Source of the DNA: Desulfurococcaceae archaeon
Lineage (GTDB): Archaea; Thermoproteota; Thermoprotei_A; Sulfolobales; NBVN01
Length of the DNA: 33,664 nucleotides
NCBI GenBank assembly: GCA_020833415.1
Contig: JAJHQJ010000013.1
Location: 1-33,664, forward strand
Direction of reading: 5' to 3'
Positions within the stretch are counted from its first letter, which is position 1, and each line of letters opens with the position of its first letter. A model generated the notes under the pieces. The model made no database searches, was not told the origin of the DNA, and worked only from the letters and a program-made list of their open reading frames with translations. A program made the position numbers and the translations under genes. Shown one piece after another: positions 15,122 to 23,985 of the stretch.

Positions 15122-15322
15122 ACACTAGTTGAGGACGTGGTCGTACTTGTAGTTAACTAACGGTACCCTCCTTTAACGTACGTAGTAGGCATATTTTCGA
15201 GAATAGTCCTACCTACAGTACCCTCCTTCTTCGAGGCACTTACGATTGCTACACCTCCTGCGTTAAACAGCTTATCTGAAGCCTTTAGCGCGGTCAAGAC
15301 TTTAAAGAATGAGGAAATACAT

Positions 15323-16057
15323 TTAAGTTTGCGAACTAAAAAGCTCCCTGTATTGAGGACTGGCTAAAATACCCCTAGCCTGCTCAACAATCTCAACACC
15401 GTGACTTGTCCCAATTACGTGGGCTCCTAGGGCTAGAAGTAGTGCAGCATCTAGAGCTGTTCTTATACCTCCGGCTGCCTTAATTTTACACCTACCACTG
15501 GTGGAGTATTTTATGATTATGACGTCGGAAGGTACTACCCCGCGCGATCCGAAACCTGTGTTTGTCTTAATGTAGTCTGCTCCCACCTCTTCAACAAGTT
15601 GCGATGCCTTCCGTATCTCCTCTGAACTTAGAACTGAGGTCTCTATTATGATCTTTATGGTCAGTCCGAGTTCGTGGGCCAGTTTAGCTAGGGACATCAA
15701 CTCCTCCCTAAGTTCACTCCACCTACTGCTTCTAGCTAGTACCGTATTCATGACTACATCCACTTCTCTAGCACCAGCGTCAGCAGCATACTCTACTTCA
15801 GCTAGCTTAGACTTAAGAGATAGGTAACCATGTGGAAACCCAGCTACTGTGCAGACTCTGTACCTCGTTATAGGTACTACAACCGGGAGTAGCACTGGTG
15901 GGACTACTATAGCCCTGAACCGGTACCTCTCCGAGAGCTCAACAAAGCTTATGTAATCCTTCTCGGACGCGTCTACTCTAAGCATTGTCTGGTCTATAAC
16001 CCCCTCTAGGGAGCTAAGGATTTCGAGAAGGTTCTTGAGGCTAGGCAATCCAGTCAC
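15323..16057 (-). CDS. deoC: Deoxyribose-phosphate aldolase
   Basis: Class I aldolase joining or splitting 2-deoxyribose 5-phosphate to glyceraldehyde 3-phosphate and acetaldehyde. The 244-aa TIM barrel has IDQTMLRVDASE at residues 21-32, CTVAGFPHGYLS at 69-80, REVDVVMN with Asp100, ADYIKTNTGFGSRG with Lys164 as the Schiff-base residue, and CKIKAAGGIR with Lys193 as the second lysine. All catalytic residues are present. It starts ATG at 16057 and overlaps the 3' end of top6A by 17 bases, so it is read from the topoisomerase VI operon. Confidence 0.93.
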   Translation of the reverse strand: MTGLPSLKNLLEILSSLEGVIDQTMLRVDASEKDYISFVELSERYRFRAIVVPPVLLPVVVPITRYRVCTVAGFPHGYLSLKSKLAEVEYAADAGAREVDVVMNTVLARSSRWSELREELMSLAKLAHELGLTIKIIIETSVLSSEEIRKASQLVEEVGADYIKTNTGFGSRGVVPSDVIIIKYSTSGRCKIKAAGGIRTALDAALLLALGAHVIGTSHGVEIVEQARGILASPQYRELFSSQT

Positions 16058-17219
16058 CTATCTGGATCTTCTCGGGGATATACCTATCAGAAAGGAACCT
16101 AAGACCCTTACTAGCTAGAGCCTCTATCTCCAGCTTAACCTTCCTATTTAGGAACTCGTCGAGCTCTACCTGCCACCTCTCTGACTTAAACCAGGGGTAC
16201 TCCTTAAGCTCCTTAGCCCTCTTGATATCCCTGTCCTTAGCTTTAATTATGTAGTTCCGCCTCTCCTCATCGGCTAGGTACGGCTTCTTACCTAGCTTAG
16301 AACTACCGAAGATATCTGTCATCATAACCCCGAGGAAGCGGGCCTTAGGTGTTGCTAACCTCTCGCTCTCGTAGGACAGGGTTATTGACCCCGTCTTGAA
16401 TACGCTGTATATGTAGTATCCATAGGGGTCGGAGTCCGATAGTATGTAGACGGGTAGCCCGAGCTCCTCGTTAAGTCTGCGAACGAACCTCCTAGTGGCT
16501 CTATCAGGCTGGCCTGCGCTGGTGATGAGTATGGCCTTATGCTTCTTCCAGAAGCCTATTCTATGTAGTTGCTGGAAAACTGCGTCCTTCTCTACGACTA
16601 GTACGAAGTCGGCATCAACGTCTATAAACTCTATTAGGTCGGGTGTAGGTTCGATAGAGTACGCACCGTGACCCATCTTACTAAGGTCTATAACATCGTC
16701 CCCCGACCGGATCTTCATTTCCCCGACTACCTTACCCTTCTCCTTACTCAGTATAAGCATCTCCTCCCTTAGAACGTTGGTGTGTACCTCAATATCCCGT
16801 ATCACCGAGTCGGACTCGGACTGCTCATCCCAGGTATTCTCCTCGGCTACAGTTTTTGATGGTAGCTTCCTAAACCTTATAGTATGTTTACCCCTGTAGT
16901 AAAGGTCTCTTATTGTCGGGTACTCACCGTTGGAAAGAGCCTCGAAGATCATGCTAGCCATGAGCATTGTCTGCATGAACTTCCTCGCCTCACGTAGGTC
17001 TACGAAGGACCTCTCGAAGGTAGCTTCTCCAAGTAATAGAAGGCCCCTCTCAGAGTCATATATGGTGTTACTTAGGGTCCTCTTCCTTATAATAAGCTTA
17101 GGGGGTTTTCCGTTCATAACGTCCTTTAGGACCTCGTAAAACCTCTCCCGAAGTATTTGTAGAGCCCTCTCACGTGCTTTAAGGTCTACTTTGGATACAA
17201 ACTCTCGCTGTTCGGTCAT
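16041..17219 (-). CDS. top6A: DNA topoisomerase VI subunit A
   Basis: Spo11-like DNA-cutting subunit of the A2B2 type IIB topoisomerase. The 392-aa chain has the CAP-type winged helix with the active-site tyrosine pair in TIRDLYYRGK (Tyr107/Tyr108) and a Toprim domain with the metal-binding Glu210 in FVLVVEKDAVFQ and DSDPYGYY (Asp262, Asp264). The conserved TPKARFLGVMMTDI follows. It starts ATG at 17219, one base overlapping the top6B stop, the normal archaeal order B then A. Confidence 0.96.
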   Translation of the reverse strand: MTEQREFVSKVDLKARERALQILRERFYEVLKDVMNGKPPKLIIRKRTLSNTIYDSERGLLLLGEATFERSFVDLREARKFMQTMLMASMIFEALSNGEYPTIRDLYYRGKHTIRFRKLPSKTVAEENTWDEQSESDSVIRDIEVHTNVLREEMLILSKEKGKVVGEMKIRSGDDVIDLSKMGHGAYSIEPTPDLIEFIDVDADFVLVVEKDAVFQQLHRIGFWKKHKAILITSAGQPDRATRRFVRRLNEELGLPVYILSDSDPYGYYIYSVFKTGSITLSYESERLATPKARFLGVMMTDIFGSSKLGKKPYLADEERRNYIIKAKDRDIKRAKELKEYPWFKSERWQVELDEFLNRKVKLEIEALASKGLRFLSDRYIPEKIQIGDWIA

Positions 17220-18781
17220 TACTCTACCACCACATCGCTTAAGCTATCTATCTTAAAGGTTTTCAGCTTGGAGTTAAGGATCTCGAGAAGCTTTTGGGAA
17301 ACTACCTTAGGGTCTACCCCGTACATCTTATGGAGGGCGTTAGAAACCTCAGGAATGTACTTCGCTATTGACACCGCCTTCTCCACTTCCTCAATCTCCC
17401 TCTTCTTTCTCAGGAGATATGACCTAAGGTCTCTCAGAACCTCCCTTAGTGCACTCTCTACCTCTTGCTCTATTTCCGGTACATCAGCTATAGCCTCCTT
17501 ACCCACCCCTTTGTAGGGTACTTTGGTACTGCATATGTGGGTAACTATAGCGAGGGGTGCTGGAAACTCTACTTCGTAAAGCTTAAAGTCTATCCTCTCA
17601 AGGACTTTATAAACTACATCGCTCCGCTCGTCGTAGAGTAGGGGTATCTTATTCGCGTACCTTAGGACTAGAGGCTCCTCTAAAGGGGGTACCCTACCTC
17701 CGTAAGCTATCCCAGCTTCAACTATGAAGGCATGGCCCTCGTATACTGATGGCCTCCTAGTTATAGCGTTAGCGTACTCGGGGTTGAAGATCTTAGTTAG
17801 GCCGGCTACTATTATATCCCTACCTAGGTAGGAGAGGTGGTCAGCCCTAGGTGGTTTAATGTCCTTAGAGTTCTTCATGACCCTTAGTAGGGTTTCAATT
17901 TCCCTATCTGAGAGCTCTCCAGCCTTCTTCTCCGAAGGTATTCCAGCCTCACTCAGTATCCTATGTGCTGTTACCTCACCAACCCCCTGAAAGCTCTCCA
18001 CTAAGACCTCCGCTACCGGGTTTACACTCTGAGTTTGCAGCATGCTCTTCAAGGTCTCTATATCGACTCCGTGTGGGTGGGGTAAGACCTCCCTCGCTGG
18101 TGGGGGTAGCTTACTAATAGACCTCTCAAATAGCACTACACTACCTTCAGGGTCCCTAAATAGTATCTCGGCGTAGGGGGCTATTACGGCAGTCCTTCTT
18201 ACGTACTCGTATATCCTCTGCTTAGCCCTGGACCAGTCCCCTAGGGTTACTAGCCTAACGATGGTTCCGTGTCTACCGCTTACGTTTGAGGTCATGGAGA
18301 AGCTTAAGACTACGGGCTTATTCTCCCTGATATCTATCTTCAGCTTAAAGCTGTAGATGTGCTTGGACTTTATTGGAGCTACTATGACCTCAGCTGGGTA
18401 GCCTGTAGTGATCTGAGCGTAAAGGACGGCCATCTTAGCTCCAAGTCCGAACATCCCCCTGGTCTGCCTTAGGACATACTTAGAACTGAAGAGGAGTTGA
18501 GCAAATGCTTGTGGAACGTACTTAGGTGGTATACCTATTCCGTTATCCTCAACTACAACCTCGTAGTGAGCTCCTTCCTCAACCTGCCTGAGCTCCCTTA
18601 AGGAGATCTTTATAGTTGGGAGAATACCGTAGTTCTCGGTAGCATCTAGGGAGTTCTCAATAAGCTCTCTCACTGTCTGGTAGAGGGCCCTAGCCGGGTT
18701 CGAGAACCCCGCTATCTCCTTGTTCTTGTAGAAAAACTCCGCTGGAGATATAGCCTTAAACTGCTCACCGCCCTGCCCCAC
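17219..18781 (-). CDS. top6B: DNA topoisomerase VI subunit B
   Basis: ATPase subunit of topoisomerase VI. The GHKL domain has RELIENSLDATENYG near residue 38, VVEDNGIGIPPKYV near 75, and GMFGLGAKMAVLYAQ near 108. A helix-two-turn-helix middle part follows (SVNPVAEVLVESFQGVGEVT), then the transducer with a switch lysine region (near KGVGKEAIADVPEIEQE). 520 aa is normal for crenarchaea. It starts GTG at 18781 after AGGTGGAG. A TATA box GCTTTAAAGA lies at 18819-18828. It leads the top6B-top6A-deoC operon. Confidence 0.96.
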   Translation of the reverse strand: MGQGGEQFKAISPAEFFYKNKEIAGFSNPARALYQTVRELIENSLDATENYGILPTIKISLRELRQVEEGAHYEVVVEDNGIGIPPKYVPQAFAQLLFSSKYVLRQTRGMFGLGAKMAVLYAQITTGYPAEVIVAPIKSKHIYSFKLKIDIRENKPVVLSFSMTSNVSGRHGTIVRLVTLGDWSRAKQRIYEYVRRTAVIAPYAEILFRDPEGSVVLFERSISKLPPPAREVLPHPHGVDIETLKSMLQTQSVNPVAEVLVESFQGVGEVTAHRILSEAGIPSEKKAGELSDREIETLLRVMKNSKDIKPPRADHLSYLGRDIIVAGLTKIFNPEYANAITRRPSVYEGHAFIVEAGIAYGGRVPPLEEPLVLRYANKIPLLYDERSDVVYKVLERIDFKLYEVEFPAPLAIVTHICSTKVPYKGVGKEAIADVPEIEQEVESALREVLRDLRSYLLRKKREIEEVEKAVSIAKYIPEVSNALHKMYGVDPKVVSQKLLEILNSKLKTFKIDSLSDVVVE

Positions 18782-18818
18782 TCAACTCCACCTACTTAGC
18801 GTCTATACGTAAGAGCCG

Positions 18819-18828
18819 TCTTTAAAGC
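18819..18828 (-). promoter_or_regulatory. Promoter of the topoisomerase VI operon
   Basis: Minus-strand GGCTTTAAAGACGG lies 38-47 bases before the GTG of top6B, with AGGTGGAGTTGA as ribosome-binding stretch. No other box lies closer. Confidence 0.5.
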
Positions 18829-18919
18829 CGGCTAGGTAATCAGAGAAGAGAAGATACATCAACCATCAGGAGACCGTCGTATCATCACCACTAATTACTA
18901 GCTTCCGAGCTTTAAAGCT

Positions 18920-19150
18920 CTACCTTCCATAGTGGACTATGCACACAGCCTTACGGGGGGAGCTCTTAACAACGTCCACTAGATCGGGGTCTACCGAGGA
19001 TATGACCATAAGGTCCTCCACGTTACTTACCTGGATAGTTCTCACAGACTCCACTCCGAGGGGTTCCTCACACACACTTAAATCAACTACGTACGACCAC
19101 CTAACCCTTACGTAGGTACCTAGAGGTCCTATAGCGTATGCAAACCACAC
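18920..19150 (-). CDS. Small hypothetical protein, 76 aa
   Basis: No known family. It starts GTG at 19150, three bases after the flippase stop, so it is read from the same transcript. It has no membrane helix. A mixed alpha/beta pattern with the segments VRTIQVSNVEDLMVISSVDP and KAVCIVHYGR at the end is visible. Two Cys are far apart. It may be a small cytoplasmic partner of the flippase operon. Real gene judged from tight spacing. Confidence 0.5.
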   Translation of the reverse strand: MWFAYAIGPLGTYVRVRWSYVVDLSVCEEPLGVESVRTIQVSNVEDLMVISSVDPDLVDVVKSSPRKAVCIVHYGR

Positions 19151-19153
19151 CTC

Positions 19154-20776
19154 TCAACCCCTCTTAAACCTCGTCAGAAGCTTAATTAAGCTATCCAGAT
19201 ACCAGAGTACAGGACTTAGGAACGTACCGAATACTCCTAACCCGCTAGCCAAGGTCTTTATGACCTTGACCTCTCCTACACCAACTACGCCGAGGGCTAC
19301 GGCTACGAGAAGATAAGTAGCTGAGTAGACTAGAAACTTCGCCAGTAGTACTACGAGAGACTCCAAGAACCCCGTAGCTGTAGTTGTTAGAGCTACTAGG
19401 GGTAGGGATGCTACAGCAGATACAGCTAATAGCCTAGCCTGGCGGGCTACCTTCAGCCTCACGGAGATCCTCCGGCTTAGTAGGTACAGCTGAGTTAAGG
19501 TAGTTACGGTATTGAGAACTGCGGAGGCTATAGCCACACCTATTAGTCCCACTCTGAAGGTGAGTAGGTAAAGTAGGGGTAGGTACACCAGAGCTCCAAT
19601 AGTATTGGAAATTAGTATATACCTTGTCTCACCTAGTGCGTTAAGAGCTGAACCTAGGGAGTGAGAACCCAGTAGGGTGAGAGCGTAGGTAAGGACAAGT
19701 ACCCTAAAGTACTCAGGTGCTTCTATGTACCTACGTCCATAGACTACACGTACGACATCAACAGAGCAGGTAAAGGAGAAAACAGTTAGAGGGGCTGAGA
19801 AGAGTGAGACGTACCTAATTGAGTCCGCGAAGTTTTTAGCTAGCTCTGTCTCGTCCTTAGCTTCAGAAAACACCCTAAGGAATGCAGTGGAGAAGGGGGC
19901 TATAGCTACGGAGATCACAGAGAGGAGGTTGGCTGCAGCCCTGTAGTTACCTATCTCAGCATCGCTAAAGGCTCTGGACATTACTATGGTGGAGTAGGTA
20001 CCTAGGAGAGAAGCTAGTATGGATGTCGCATAGAGGGGTAGACTAAACTTAAGCATATCTATGAGTAACTCTCTACTAACCTTAAGGCTTAGCCCCGTTG
20101 TGGAGGTGATCAGTAGTACTAGTGAAACAGCTGAGGAAATGATTGATGCGACGACGAACCCTACAATAGCTCCCCTGACGTAGTATATTGATGCTAGAGC
20201 TATGGAGAGGACTACTCTGAGAGTATTGTAGAGAGGGTCTACCAGAGCTGCTCTACCCCTCCTACTCACCCCCAGTAGGGAGGACCTCAGTGCTGAGAGT
20301 AGAAGGTAGGATAGTACGAAGGGTGCGGTTATAGCTATGAGCTCGGAGTACTCAGGTCTATTTATGATGTACCTAGCTAGTGGTTCTCTAAAAAGGAAGC
20401 ACACTAGGGATGTGAATGAGGCTGATGAAGCTAGGAGGATCAGCCCTGAGGATATGTACGAACCAGCCCTATCTGAGTACTTAGACGGGTACCTAACTAG
20501 GGCTGTTGGAAGACCCAGATCCGAGATCGCCGCTAGGAAGGAGGGTACTGCGAGAACGAGGGAGTAGACTCCATAGCCTTCGGGACCCAGAATTCTAGCT
20601 ACGACTAGAGAACCCACACCAGCGATTACTACTGAGGCGAGGCTACTCCAAGCTAGGGTTACAGCTATTGCAGTAGCCTCTACTAGAGCCTCACCTATCC
20701 CTGAGTTAGGTAGGTTCTTCACAGTCAACACGCTCTTCATAGCTCTCCATAGGCACGTAGACTTGCAACCATTCAC
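19154..20776 (-). CDS. Polysaccharide/oligosaccharide flippase (MOP superfamily, Wzx-like)
   Basis: Integral membrane protein of about 14 helices that would move lipid-linked sugars across the membrane for glycan or S-layer N-glycan assembly. The pattern is that of the family: a first helix followed by VARILGPEGYGVYSLVLAVP (the conserved R-x-LGPxxYGxY motif), ISDLGLPTALVRY, and repeated hydrophobic stretches to residue 525. The readable frame starts ATG at 20776. The ATG at codon 13 (MKSVLTV) is an alternative start. Its product is followed immediately by the 76-aa unknown gene. Family sure, substrate unknown. Confidence 0.88.
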   Translation of the reverse strand: MNGCKSTCLWRAMKSVLTVKNLPNSGIGEALVEATAIAVTLAWSSLASVVIAGVGSLVVARILGPEGYGVYSLVLAVPSFLAAISDLGLPTALVRYPSKYSDRAGSYISSGLILLASSASFTSLVCFLFREPLARYIINRPEYSELIAITAPFVLSYLLLSALRSSLLGVSRRGRAALVDPLYNTLRVVLSIALASIYYVRGAIVGFVVASIISSAVSLVLLITSTTGLSLKVSRELLIDMLKFSLPLYATSILASLLGTYSTIVMSRAFSDAEIGNYRAAANLLSVISVAIAPFSTAFLRVFSEAKDETELAKNFADSIRYVSLFSAPLTVFSFTCSVDVVRVVYGRRYIEAPEYFRVLVLTYALTLLGSHSLGSALNALGETRYILISNTIGALVYLPLLYLLTFRVGLIGVAIASAVLNTVTTLTQLYLLSRRISVRLKVARQARLLAVSAVASLPLVALTTTATGFLESLVVLLAKFLVYSATYLLVAVALGVVGVGEVKVIKTLASGLGVFGTFLSPVLWYLDSLIKLLTRFKRG

Positions 20777-20990
20777 TAGCAGAGTTGCATGCCCTCGGCA
20801 CTCTCAACGTCATCGTCGTAGCAGACTCGACCTGAGGCTTTTAAGCGCGTTTACCAATACTTCTTTAAAGAACCGCTACTCTTTCAGCAGTAGGTCTTTG
20901 AGGTCTGTCTAACAGTACTCGATGAATTGGCCGTAAGCCCGTGGATGCTCAAATACCGCACTAGTTCATCTCACAAAGTTTTACAGATTC

Positions 20991-21275
20991 GACCTCCTCC
21001 ACGCCCTGATGGGCTGGGGTTCCCCTAGGGTGGGGAGGTTTAGGGCTACACCCCCTCTTCTTGAGGGTAGCCCCGGGTCGGTCTCCGACCCACTACCCCT
21101 CTCGGGGCTCGGAGTTATGAGTACTCCAACTATTATCGCCTGAGGCTTACAGAGTCTGAGCACTCATCACTGAGTACAACCAATAGAAGACATGTAGACC
21201 CCGAATAGGTGTGGGGAACCGGTGAACCACCCTAGGGGAACCCCCACTCCTTTAGGACAGGAGGAGGTTAGCCTA
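20991..21275. mobile_element. Back-to-back relics of two omega-RNA/transposon ends
   Basis: From 20991, GACCTCCTCCACGCCCTGAT and the following stretch are the minus-oriented 3' end of a TnpB-type omega-RNA. About 21190-21270 is a second, plus-oriented copy: ACCCCGAATAGGTGTGGGGA, later CCTAGGGGAACCCCCACTCC and GGAGGAGGTTAG. The latter matches 30529-30600 in reverse complement. The two 3' ends point away from each other. Between them are strong hairpins (GGGTCGG-TCT-CCGACCC at 21076-21092; AGCCCCG/CGGGGCT). No transposase is left. The whole gap 20777-21638 otherwise holds only the ligase promoter and the tail remnant at 21268-21417. Confidence 0.5.
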
Positions 21276-21417
21276 AGGGACCGTCACTGACAGTTTCCCC
21301 TCTGTGAGTGGCAAGGGGTCCTACACCGCTGGAGTCCTTTCCCCACCCTTCCTCTGCCGGTATGGTATTACGGTCTCGGGCCCCGCTGTCGGCTCCGGGG
21401 GTGCGGTTAGCTGCTTG
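21268..21417 (-). pseudogene. Possible TnpB C-terminal remnant
   Basis: The minus strand is open for 49 codons before a TAA at 21268-21270, with no start codon of its own upstream (TAG at 21418-21420). The translation includes NRTPGADSGARDRNTIPAEE and GVGPLATHRGETVSDGPLG. Gly/Pro/Asp-rich tails of this sort occur at the C-terminus of archaeal TnpB proteins, and the stop sits next to a transposon-end hairpin. The GC content is well above that of the neighbours. Assignment rests on composition and context, so it is tentative; it could be just a structured RNA. Confidence 0.35.
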
Positions 21418-21600
21418 CTAGCCTTGTCTATATAGCACAAGACTATAGGGAGATAACCCCCTCTTCAACCTAAAGGGCGAAGTCTCCAATAGAAGGTGAT
21501 GTCAGTTTAAGCCCCTGTAGATGAGGTGAAGATCCCTAGGTGCTTAGACATGAGTAGATGAGCATCTAAGGGCGAGCAGTACCTTCTCTTAGAGGTGTTC

Positions 21601-21616
21601 GGTTAAAAGCTTTTTA
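21601..21616 (+). promoter_or_regulatory. Promoter of the DNA ligase gene
   Basis: GGTTAAAAGCTTTTTA lies 23-38 bases before the ATG at 21639, with AGTGGAGTAG just before the start. It fits an archaeal TATA box with a short leader. Confidence 0.5.
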
Positions 21617-21638
21617 GACTAGTAGTAAGTGGAGTAGT

Positions 21639-23456
21639 ATGCTCTTTGAGGTACTGGCTAAGGCCTTAGAGGTTGCTGAGAGGACTACGAGTAGGACTCA
21701 GCTAGTTGCCATAGTATCTGACCTCTTTAGAAAGGCCGAACCTGATGTAGTGGATAAACTCGTATACCTCCTCCAGGGTAGGTTATGGCCCGATTGGCTG
21801 GGTCTTCCAGAGCTTGGAGTGGGAGTAAAGCTCTTGATTAAGGCTATATCGAAGGCCTATGGTGTTAGGGAGTCCGAGGTTGAGGCTTTATACGGTAAGT
21901 TAGGCGATAGCGGTAAGGTTGCTGAGCAACTTAGAACTACTAAAGCTCCTTCCACGGGAGGGCTTGCTAAGTTCGTTCAGAAGCCTGGGGAAACAGCTAA
22001 GCTGACTGTTGCGGAAGTCCATGAGATCCTGAGCAGAGTTGCTCTAGCTACTGGAGAGGGGAGTAGGGATATAAAGATCAACCTTATTGCCAGCCTCCTC
22101 AGTAAGGCCGGTCCTCTAGAGGCTAGGTACATAGCTAGGCTAGTTGAGGGCAGGTTACGGCTGGGAGTCGGGGACGCAACGATTATGGAGGCCCTTGCAG
22201 TAGCCTACACGGGTTCCTCAGCTAACAGGCCCGTTATAGAGTACGCCTATAACGTCAGGGCAGACCTCGGCAACGTAGCTAAGGTACTGGCCACGAGGGG
22301 TCTGGAGGGGCTTAAGGGTATAGCCCCAACCCCTGGGATACCTATAAGGCCTATGCTTGCTGAGAGGTTAAGCGATCCTGGTGAGATCCTCGCTAAGGTT
22401 GGTGGTAGAGCTTTAGTTGAGTACAAGTACGATGGTGAGAGGGCTCAGATACATAAGATCGGGGATAAGGTCGTAGTATTCTCTAGGAGATTGGAGAACA
22501 TAACTCACCAGTACCCCGATGTAGTTGAAATGGCTAGGGAGGGTCTGAAGGCCTCCGAAGCCATAGTAGAGGGTGAGATAGTGTGCATAGACCCCGATAC
22601 TGGGGCTCTAAGACCATTCCAGGAGCTTATGCATAGGAAGAGGAAGCACGACATACACGAAGCTATAAAGGAGTACCCGGTCTCGGTCTTCCTCTTCGAC
22701 GCCCTCTACGTTGACGGTAAGAACCTCATAAACAAACCTATCAGGGAGAGGAGGGAGGTCCTATCCAAGGTGGTTGAGGAGTCCGAGAGGTTCAGGCTCT
22801 CAGAGGCCTTACTCGCTACAGAACCTACTAAACTGGAGGAGTTCTTCCTCAAGGCCATAGAGGACGGAGCCGAGGGTGTTATGGTCAAGGCACTTCACGA
22901 TCAGTCGGTATACCAGGCTGGTGCTAGGGGTTGGCTCTGGATTAAGTATAAGAGGGACTACAAGAGCGAGATGATAGATACAGTAGACCTAGTCGTCGTA
23001 GGAGCCTTCAAGGGAAGGGGTAGGAGGGGAGGTAAGGTAGGGGCACTACTCTTCGCTGCATACGATAAAGCTACCGATACCTTCCAGACGGTATGTAAAG
23101 TCGGCTCGGGATTTAGCGATGCAGACTTAGAGAAGATGGACGAGCTCCTGAAACCGTACGTAATACCCCACAGACACCCCAGAGTCATTTCCGATATGGA
23201 GCCGGATATATGGGTAGTACCAGCACTGGTTGCTGAGATACTAGGATCGGAACTAACACTATCCCCCCAGCACACATGCTGTAGGGGAGCTATTAGAAAG
23301 GGTGTAGGTATCTCAATCAGATTCCCGCGGTTCATCAGGTGGAGGCCCGATAAGAGCCCCGAGGACGCTACTACAACGGAGGAGCTAATTGAGATGTACA
23401 GAAGTCAGCTAAGGAAGATCGTGGAGGAAGTAACCGAGGGTCAGCCCAGTTCCTAG
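21639..23456 (+). CDS. lig: ATP-dependent DNA ligase
   Basis: Seals nicks in replication and repair. The 605-aa length is normal for archaea. The N-terminal DNA-binding domain runs to about residue 235. The adenylation motif is EYKYDGERAQIHK with Lys263 as the nucleophile; motif III lies in LFDALYVDG, motif IV in DGAEGVMVKA, and motif V in WIKYKRDY. The C-terminal OB-fold follows, with ISIRFPRFIRWRPDKSPEDA near the end. The final 20 residues are usual. It starts ATG at 21639. It stands alone after a transposon relic. Confidence 0.97.
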   Translation: MLFEVLAKALEVAERTTSRTQLVAIVSDLFRKAEPDVVDKLVYLLQGRLWPDWLGLPELGVGVKLLIKAISKAYGVRESEVEALYGKLGDSGKVAEQLRTTKAPSTGGLAKFVQKPGETAKLTVAEVHEILSRVALATGEGSRDIKINLIASLLSKAGPLEARYIARLVEGRLRLGVGDATIMEALAVAYTGSSANRPVIEYAYNVRADLGNVAKVLATRGLEGLKGIAPTPGIPIRPMLAERLSDPGEILAKVGGRALVEYKYDGERAQIHKIGDKVVVFSRRLENITHQYPDVVEMAREGLKASEAIVEGEIVCIDPDTGALRPFQELMHRKRKHDIHEAIKEYPVSVFLFDALYVDGKNLINKPIRERREVLSKVVEESERFRLSEALLATEPTKLEEFFLKAIEDGAEGVMVKALHDQSVYQAGARGWLWIKYKRDYKSEMIDTVDLVVVGAFKGRGRRGGKVGALLFAAYDKATDTFQTVCKVGSGFSDADLEKMDELLKPYVIPHRHPRVISDMEPDIWVVPALVAEILGSELTLSPQHTCCRGAIRKGVGISIRFPRFIRWRPDKSPEDATTTEELIEMYRSQLRKIVEEVTEGQPSS

Positions 23457-23622
23457 AACTGTTACTTAGAGGTCTTATAGATAAACCCAAACACCGTAAT
23501 CAGATACCGGCGTATTATGTGAACCTAAACAATGCCTTACGTTAGTAGTTAAGAAGTTGAAACCTAGCTTTCGGCAGGTTATGATACTTATTTAGTGGTT
23601 GCGAGAAATCTAGGGGTCGTCT

Positions 23623-23895
23623 GTGGTTACCGGTGGGCACTATCGAGCTTATAAACCGGCTTTGCAGCAAAGACCTAACTGTGCTAAAATAGTTACATTC
23701 CGAATTGACCGGGAGCTTAATGAACTGATATCAGAGGCTGCAAAAAGAATGGGTAAATCTAAGAGCGAGTTCATCAGGGAGAGTGTTATTGAGTTCTTAA
23801 GGTACTTAGATGGAGTTGGAGTTAGAGTGGAGTTACAGAGCTATACCAAGCTTAGTAGTAAGAGAGATCACGATAATCCGGTGGTCTTAGTTTAA
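23623..23895 (+). CDS. Ribbon-helix-helix transcriptional regulator (CopG-like)
   Basis: A 90-aa protein with one RHH_1 domain: the strand AKIVTFRIDRELNELISEAA (about residues 21-40), then KRMGKSKSEFIRESVIEFLR. Such proteins bind operators as dimers through the beta strand. The 20 residues before the strand may not be translated; the frame begins GTG at 23623. The C-terminal tail (VELQSYTKL and more) has no known domain. Its targets are unknown. It might be an antitoxin, but no toxin gene is adjacent: the next gene is on the opposite strand. Confidence 0.75.
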   Translation: MVTGGHYRAYKPALQQRPNCAKIVTFRIDRELNELISEAAKRMGKSKSEFIRESVIEFLRYLDGVGVRVELQSYTKLSSKRDHDNPVVLV

Positions 23896-23985
23896 CGACA
23901 GCCCACTCACTTTCCTTAAGTTTCTAAACGACTTCCTTTAGGTTACAGCCTTCCAAGGCCTTTGATAGAACTACAGAGTTCGCAC

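Noticed and set aside
20990-21480. RNase P RNA or SRP RNA
   Set aside because: The GC-rich block lacks GAGGAAAGUCC and ACAGAA-GGCUUA pairs of RNase P, and the GGAAG-GAGCA motif of SRP RNA. Matches to transposon ends explain it better.
23623-23895. Toxin-antitoxin pair with the RHH protein as antitoxin
   Set aside because: No small toxin-like gene is adjacent. The next gene is on the other strand and is an adenosyltransferase.
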